Below, one piece after another: positions 6,464 to 10,460 of a stretch of DNA of 10,460 nucleotides (the first letter of the stretch is position 1; each line of letters opens with the position of its first letter). This DNA is from Chlorobium sp. (GTDB lineage Bacteria; Bacteroidota; Chlorobiia; Chlorobiales; Chlorobiaceae), in contig JANQFD010000162.1 of the NCBI GenBank assembly GCA_028278005.1, forward strand, positions 1 through 10,460. Direction: 5' to 3'. The notes beneath the pieces were generated by a model. It was not told the origin of the DNA and did no database searches. It worked only from the letters and a program-made list of their open reading frames with translations. The position numbers and the translations under genes were made by a program.

Positions 6464-7604
6464 AAGCCTTCTGTCTTTTTGCGATATTCTGCCGGAGTAC
6501 GAAGTAATCGATCATCGGTGCGAACGCGTTGCCCAGAAGGATCGACAGCATAATGCCTTCAAAAAATGCCTGGTTCAGCACCCTTATCATCACACAAAGC
6601 ACCCCTATCAGGATTCCATAGATCCACCTTCCCCGATCGGTTTGTGCGGCACTTACAGGATCTGTTGCCATGAAGACTATCCCGAAAGCAAAACCGCCCA
6701 TGACAAAATGATACAGCGGAGGAAGGGAAAGCATGGTGTTTTGCGATGCAGGAGCAAGCATGTTTGCAAGCAACGAAGCCCCAACCATCCCGACGAGCCC
6801 GCCTGCCATGATACGCCAGTTGGCTATTCTGGAGACTATGAGAACGGTGGCACCGAAAAGAGCCGCAAGAGTGGAGGTGCCGCCTACCGAGCCGGGAATC
6901 AGTCCAAAAAACATATCCTTCACGGTATACCCTGCGGAAGTGACAAGCGAGACGGCATCTCCACCCTCTACCGAAGCTGCCACCGCAAGAGGCGTTGCCG
7001 CCGTAAGATCATCGGCAAGTGACCAGACATGATCGCCGGTCATATCTCCCGGATAAGCGAAAAAGATGAACGCACGGGCAACAAGTGCCGGGTTGAACAC
7101 ATTATAGCCGGTTCCGCCCGTCACTTCCTTTCCGATAACCACGCCGAACGATATGCCAGCCGCAACCATCCACAAGGGCACTTCCGGAGGAAGCGTCATC
7201 GGCAGAAGAAGACCCGTGACAAGAAATCCTTCGTTGATATCATGCCGGCGAATGACCGCGAAAAGCAACTCCCACAACCCCCCGACAGCATAGGAAACGA
7301 GAATCATCGGCCCGGCAGCAACGGCACCTGCCAACAGGTTCTGCACTATGCCTGACCCAGGGTCAACCTGATAACCGATATTGAATAAACCAAAAAAGAG
7401 AGCGGGCAGAAGCGCAAGAATTACCGTAAACATCGAGCGTTTCATATCAACGGCGTCCCTGACATGCGGTGCTCTTGTTGTGGTGTTCCCAGGGACATAG
7501 AATACGGTGTCGACCATCTCGTACAGTGGTGCGAACCGGTACCATTTGCCCCCCTCGCTGAAGTGAGGAGAGAGGCCGTCGAGGTATTTTCTCAACCCTT
7601 TCAT
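6450..7604 (-). CDS. nqrB: Na+-translocating NADH:quinone oxidoreductase subunit B, main membrane subunit
   Basis: NqrB is the large membrane subunit that takes part in the Na+ pathway. It carries a covalent FMN and, in known complexes, riboflavin. The 384-residue product starts with a cytoplasmic segment (about 1-55) and then has roughly ten hydrophobic helices. Family landmarks are GKEVTGGTGYNVFNPALVARAF (159-179), PGSVGGTSTLAALFGA (237-252) and FMATDPVSAAQTDRGRW (311-327). The FMN-bearing Thr is expected in the GGTST segment, most likely Thr243, with Thr245 as the alternative. It is about 30 residues shorter than the Vibrio protein. ATG at 7604 is 3 nt after the nqrA stop, so coupling is likely. 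RnfD is a distant relative, but the neighbours and the long N-terminal segment support NqrB. Confidence 0.97.
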   Translation of the reverse strand: MKGLRKYLDGLSPHFSEGGKWYRFAPLYEMVDTVFYVPGNTTTRAPHVRDAVDMKRSMFTVILALLPALFFGLFNIGYQVDPGSGIVQNLLAGAVAAGPMILVSYAVGGLWELLFAVIRRHDINEGFLVTGLLLPMTLPPEVPLWMVAAGISFGVVIGKEVTGGTGYNVFNPALVARAFIFFAYPGDMTGDHVWSLADDLTAATPLAVAASVEGGDAVSLVTSAGYTVKDMFFGLIPGSVGGTSTLAALFGATVLIVSRIANWRIMAGGLVGMVGASLLANMLAPASQNTMLSLPPLYHFVMGGFAFGIVFMATDPVSAAQTDRGRWIYGILIGVLCVMIRVLNQAFFEGIMLSILLGNAFAPMIDYFVLRQNIAKRQKAYDRQ

Positions 7605-7607
7605 AGA

Positions 7608-8963
7608 TTATCCATTCTTCTCGACATACTCCAGCCCTTCACGTATGATTTCGGAGATTTCCATTTTCGATGCATCGACAAATGAACAGAGGGCAAAATC
7701 CTCGGGATCACACTCATAGATCCCCAGTTTTTCCATCTCGTCGATATCCTCTGCAAGAATCATTTTCACCAGGAATGTCGGCAGTATATTCATGGGAAGG
7801 ACGGACTCTATGTTGCCGAAAGGAATGATAACCCTTGGACTGCCGTGCATCCCGGTATCGACGCGCGTCCCACGGTTGTTTAACAGACGCGACAAAAAAA
7901 GGTTGGTTACGGAATATTTCCTCAAACCAGGTCTGAACCACCCGACGAACTCGCGACCGGCGCTTTCGGGTATAGCCGACACGGTTTCATGATAAAATCC
8001 CAGCGGATCATCAGCTGAACGTTGCACACCGGTCAGCACATCTCCTGAAATCAGACGGGCGTTTTTCCCGACCTTGTTTCCCCAGAGAATATCCCCGATC
8101 GTCATCCCTTGTCTTATTTTCACATAGTGTCTCTGGTCGACGGATTCACCACCGACCGTAACAATTTTGTCGACAGGGTATTTTCCTTTGAGAAAAAGCC
8201 TGCCTATCCGCATAACATCCTGCAGAGCAACATACCAGACAACGTCGTCACGATTCCGGATCGGAGCGATATGGTGGATATGGATACCCACATTCCCTGC
8301 CGGGTGAGGGCCGGCGAAATGGTGAAGCACAACATCCTTTGCTTGCAAAAGCGGTGCGCTCGAACTGTTTTTTGCAGTAACAAGATGCACAGGGCTTCCT
8401 GCCAGCTTTTTCAATATCGACAGACCTGTCTGCAATCCCGTTGCATCATGGTAGAGCAGGAAATCGGTATCGGGCGAAAAAGGAGCGGTAGGCATCGCGG
8501 ATATGAAGACCGCCTTCGGCAATCGATCAGGATCGGCCACCCTTGAAAACGGCCGCTGTCTGATGACCGGCCAGAGGCCGGAAAGCAACAACTGCTCTTT
8601 GATTCTTCCGGAAGAAAGCGATGCAACAGATCGTTCATCACATCTCTCGAACTCCTCGAAAGATTCCGTTTTGTCGAGATCAATCACAATCTCCTCAACG
8701 GAGCGACGTTCCCCCAGGCCAATATTCACTATCCGACCTGCTCCCGGTGCAGTAACGAACATGTCGGGACAGTTTTTGCTGTAGAACAGAGGAGAACCTG
8801 TCTTGACGTGCTCCCCCTCTTTTACTGTCAGCTTTGGCTTGATCCCTGTGAAATCACCCGGCCTGATTTTCAGACGGGCCGGCTGACCGGCATTGACCAG
8901 ACGTTGCTCAGGTTTTCCTGCAAGAGCAAGGTCGTGGCCCTTTTTCAGTCGGATCACATCCAT
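7608..8963 (-). CDS. nqrA: Na+-translocating NADH:quinone oxidoreductase subunit A
   Basis: NqrA is the cytoplasmic subunit of the complex and has no redox cofactor of its own in known structures; quinone binding has been reported for it. The 451-residue product begins with IRLKKGHDLALAGKPEQ, the usual NqrA opening. It continues with an RnfC-like biotin-lipoyl-type segment (KLTVKEGEHVKTGSPLFYSKN and VTAPGAGRIVNI), the LLLSGLWPVIRQRPFSRV block (about 125-142), GPHPAGNVGIHIHHIAPI, ISGDVLTG and a C-terminal ECDPEDFALCSFVDASKMEI. Length is close to the Vibrio protein (about 446). It is the first gene of the operon, so the promoter should lie just upstream. ATG at 8963 has no recognisable SD, unlike nqrD and nqrE. 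Confidence 0.97.
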   Translation of the reverse strand: MDVIRLKKGHDLALAGKPEQRLVNAGQPARLKIRPGDFTGIKPKLTVKEGEHVKTGSPLFYSKNCPDMFVTAPGAGRIVNIGLGERRSVEEIVIDLDKTESFEEFERCDERSVASLSSGRIKEQLLLSGLWPVIRQRPFSRVADPDRLPKAVFISAMPTAPFSPDTDFLLYHDATGLQTGLSILKKLAGSPVHLVTAKNSSSAPLLQAKDVVLHHFAGPHPAGNVGIHIHHIAPIRNRDDVVWYVALQDVMRIGRLFLKGKYPVDKIVTVGGESVDQRHYVKIRQGMTIGDILWGNKVGKNARLISGDVLTGVQRSADDPLGFYHETVSAIPESAGREFVGWFRPGLRKYSVTNLFLSRLLNNRGTRVDTGMHGSPRVIIPFGNIESVLPMNILPTFLVKMILAEDIDEMEKLGIYECDPEDFALCSFVDASKMEISEIIREGLEYVEKNG

Positions 8964-9152
8964 AAGCGGAGAAGAGTGGGCAGAGTAGGATTGATGCTGT
9001 AAAATAAACTCTGCGTTTTAAGCTTGCACGTCAACTGCTGAAGGGGAAAATTTTTCAAGTAGAAGAACTCATCACCTGGTGTAACCTAACGTCAAACCAT
9101 CTCTGTGCGATTTGCAGGACAAGGTCTTTGAGATACAGCATGGCACCTTGGC
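8964..9152 (-). promoter_or_regulatory. Gap before nqrA, expected to carry the nqr operon promoter
   Basis: These 189 bp separate the SOUL-type lipoprotein gene from nqrA on the same strand. The minus strand has two copies of TTGACGT, at 9034-9028 and 9095-9089. Each is a good -35-like hexamer, but neither has a convincing -10 at 16-18 bp; the nearest AT-rich hexamer to the first, TTTATT (9008-9003), is 20 bp away. The exact promoter is therefore not resolved. I see no terminator hairpin with a T-tract for the lipoprotein gene, so partial read-through into nqr is possible. Confidence 0.3.
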
Positions 9153-9770
9153 TTAGTCAATATCGATATGCACCTCGTTTCGTCTGAGAAACGGCAGGGT
9201 CCATGGTGGGTCGAAACTTGCCGCCCTTGGTCTCGAAGCCGGGCGGTATCCGTTATCAATGATCCATTTATTCAGTTTTTCAGAGTACTTGTTGATGTTC
9301 TTCTCTGAATGAAGACCTGAATATCGTATAGTCGCAACCTTGCTTCCGGGAATTTCACGTAATACTATGCCCTGGTCAAGCGGTTTTGGAATCGTCTCGA
9401 TCGTATATGTATGCGGCATGACAAATGCCGTAACCCATTTCTCGCCGGATTTCTTCTGGATGACCGGGGCGGTCATGGCTATTTCTTCACTCCCCTGTTC
9501 TTGCAGAACGGGTGCCGTCATATCGATACTGGTTTCAGATTTGTTTGCACCGAATATGAAGCTTGCCAGCTTGCTGAACGTCTTGCCGCTGGTTGACCGG
9601 TAATCACCCTCCATCGTGGTTTCCGCAATGATCATCGGCTCATACTGGCGCAACTCGTACTCTCCGTCAGACTTCAAAACTGTATACTGCGCTTCTTCTG
9701 CAGTTCGCTTGCCCAGCACCGAACATCCTGCCAGCAACAAGCTTGAAAGCAGCAGCAACATCATGTTCAT
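9153..9770 (-). CDS. SOUL/heme-binding family lipoprotein
   Basis: The product belongs to the SOUL/HBP (heme-binding protein) family. Evidence includes YTVLKSDGEYELRQYEPMIIAETTMEG at the start of the domain and the paired MTAPV motifs (IDMTAPVLQ and IAMTAPVIQ). FVMPHTYTIETIPKP and the closing RNEVHIDID are also typical. Vertebrate members bind haem or porphyrin; the bacterial role is not established. The N-terminus is a lipoprotein signal with lipobox LLLAGC, so the mature protein should be tethered to a membrane on the outer side of the cytoplasmic membrane. Starting at ATG 9770 gives 205 residues and has a strong AAGGA SD 5 nt upstream. However, this start leaves the signal peptide (MNMMLLLLSS) without a positive charge. 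An in-frame ATG at 9815 adds 15 residues including KKYGRR, giving a charged n-region, but has no SD. The choice is open. Confidence 0.9.
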   Translation of the reverse strand: MNMMLLLLSSLLLAGCSVLGKRTAEEAQYTVLKSDGEYELRQYEPMIIAETTMEGDYRSTSGKTFSKLASFIFGANKSETSIDMTAPVLQEQGSEEIAMTAPVIQKKSGEKWVTAFVMPHTYTIETIPKPLDQGIVLREIPGSKVATIRYSGLHSEKNINKYSEKLNKWIIDNGYRPASRPRAASFDPPWTLPFLRRNEVHIDID

Positions 9771-9853
9771 CTCTATCCTTCTCCCGTATTTTTTTCGTGA
9801 TTGCCTCATTTTCATATATAGTCAAACAACAGAAATTGGAAAAAGGTTTTTTG

Positions 9854-10378
9854 TCACATCCCCCAGAGGTTTCCGGTATGCACCGGTTTCTCCTGAAGCT
9901 TCAGATAGTAGAAAAGCTGTGCCTTGTGAACTTTCAAATGGTCGACCATCTGGAGCAGCTGATAGCCGAGTATGATTTCGGTCGGGTCCCAGGGTGCCGT
10001 TGTTTTTTTCGTGGCCAGATCCTCTTCACTGCAGCCTGACACCAGAGAAAGCGCACGTTGCCTGTCCTCGTTCAACAACCGCTTTGCTTCAGTAACGCTC
10101 TCGATCCGATCCATCTTTTCTGCGGGCGGGAGCATCTCTTCAGGAGAAAGAGTGTTCACATCAACTCCTTCAGGCAGCCCCCAGTCACCGGTAATAAAAC
10201 CGCGGATACTGTCGCCGCAAGCATCGGTGATGTGTTTCAGCAGTTGACCTGTTGTCATCCAGTTGCTTCCTGTAGCAGGTCTCCATGACAGCATCTCCTC
10301 ATCGACCAGCTCCAGCAATCCTTCCGTTACTGCATACGTTGATTCAATCTCTTTTGTTAAAAGCTCTTTCCAGTTCAT
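9854..10378 (-). CDS. DinB/YfiT-type putative metal-dependent four-helix protein
   Basis: The 174-residue product has the DinB-like four-helix-bundle pattern. It opens with ELLTKEIESTYAVTEGLLELV, then WMTTGQLLKHITDACG, and ends with YQLLQMVDHLKVHKAQLFYYLKL. The three His that usually bind a divalent metal are present at His49, His147 and His151. Members include thiol-dependent transferases of the YfiT/BstA type and many uncharacterised damage-inducible proteins; the reaction here cannot be told from the sequence. It looks cytoplasmic. ATG at 10378 has GGAG 6 nt upstream, and its ATGA overlaps the stop of the gene before it, so the two are probably one transcript. The SOUL lipoprotein start follows after about 80 bp. 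Confidence 0.88.
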   Translation of the reverse strand: MNWKELLTKEIESTYAVTEGLLELVDEEMLSWRPATGSNWMTTGQLLKHITDACGDSIRGFITGDWGLPEGVDVNTLSPEEMLPPAEKMDRIESVTEAKRLLNEDRQRALSLVSGCSEEDLATKKTTAPWDPTEIILGYQLLQMVDHLKVHKAQLFYYLKLQEKPVHTGNLWGM

Positions 10379-10460
10379 GATTGCTCCATTTTAAAATGAT
10401 TCTGCACATACAGTGCAAAATAAGTAATCCATTTACTGGGTTTTCCTTTTTCTTCGACAT
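10375..10460 (-). CDS. C-terminal end of an unidentified gene entering from the right edge
   Basis: Only the last 27 codons are in the window. They read through KPSKWITYFALYVQNHFKMEQS to a TGA at 10377-10375. The TGA overlaps the ATG of the DinB-like gene as ATGA, and its GGAG lies inside this coding end, a typical operon junction. The residue mix is protein-like (aromatic and basic). The family cannot be told from so short a piece. Confidence 0.65.
   Translation of the reverse strand, partial: VEEKGKPSKWITYFALYVQNHFKMEQS

Noticed and set aside
6642..7022. Plus-strand open frame of 126 codons inside nqrB
   Set aside because: It is antisense to a fully conserved NqrB coding sequence; its composition reflects the complement of membrane-protein codons.
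9121..9155. AAGGT/ACCTT pairing after the SOUL-type lipoprotein gene
   Set aside because: A 5-bp stem with a loop over 20 nt and no T-tract is likely chance.
10376..10460. Another open minus-strand frame starting at an ATG on the right edge
   Set aside because: It runs into the DinB-like gene out of frame; the frame ending in ATGA at the DinB-like start gives a more protein-like sequence and a normal operon junction.
1..10460. CRISPR arrays, insertion sequences, tRNA or phage genes
   Set aside because: Scanning both strands showed no regular direct repeats, no transposase or integrase motifs and no tRNA-like cloverleaf.

Overview
The window looks like chromosomal DNA from a Gram-negative bacterium of moderate G+C content. 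The best guess is a member of the Chlorobiota (green sulfur bacteria). This rests only on the overall look of the proteins: a full NqrA-F set, a SOUL-type lipoprotein, a stand-alone RsbRD_N-like protein and many starts with weak or no Shine-Dalgarno (SD) sequence. No marker gene in the window proves it. No tRNA, rRNA, CRISPR array, insertion sequence or phage gene was seen.

Layout. Positions 1-800 (minus) hold most of a glycerophosphodiester phosphodiesterase gene that runs off the left edge. A minus-strand gene for a small RsbRD_N-like protein (850-1365) lies upstream of it. A strong intrinsic terminator hairpin (804-825) sits between the two, directly against the phosphodiesterase start. 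Next comes a small lysine-rich protein of unknown function (1505-1816, minus) and a gene-free stretch of about 235 bp with an imperfect inverted repeat. The plus strand then carries a Pmp3/YqaE-type membrane peptide (2052-2234), a decayed mobB-like pseudogene (2303-2738) and a universal stress protein (2765-3250).

The centre (3284-8963, minus) is a complete six-gene operon, nqrA-nqrB-nqrC-nqrD-nqrE-nqrF, encoding the Na+-translocating NADH:quinone oxidoreductase. NqrF takes electrons from NADH through FAD and a 2Fe-2S cluster. NqrD and NqrE hold the Cys pair known to bind an intramembrane Fe-S centre. NqrC and NqrB carry FMN-attachment motifs, and NqrA completes the complex. Genes B-C and C-D overlap, D-E abut, and A-B are 3 nt apart, so translational coupling is likely. 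In an anaerobic phototroph such a pump could link the Na+ gradient to the NADH and quinone pools in either direction.

Upstream of nqrA, also on the minus strand, are a SOUL/heme-binding-family lipoprotein (9153-9770), a DinB/YfiT-type four-helix protein (9854-10378) and the last 27 codons of another gene, whose stop overlaps the dinB-like start by ATGA.

I did not find clear evidence for a wholly new system. The points most worth checking are the terminator placed on the phosphodiesterase start, the unknown 103-aa basic protein, the inverted repeat upstream of the Pmp3-like gene and the mobB relic.
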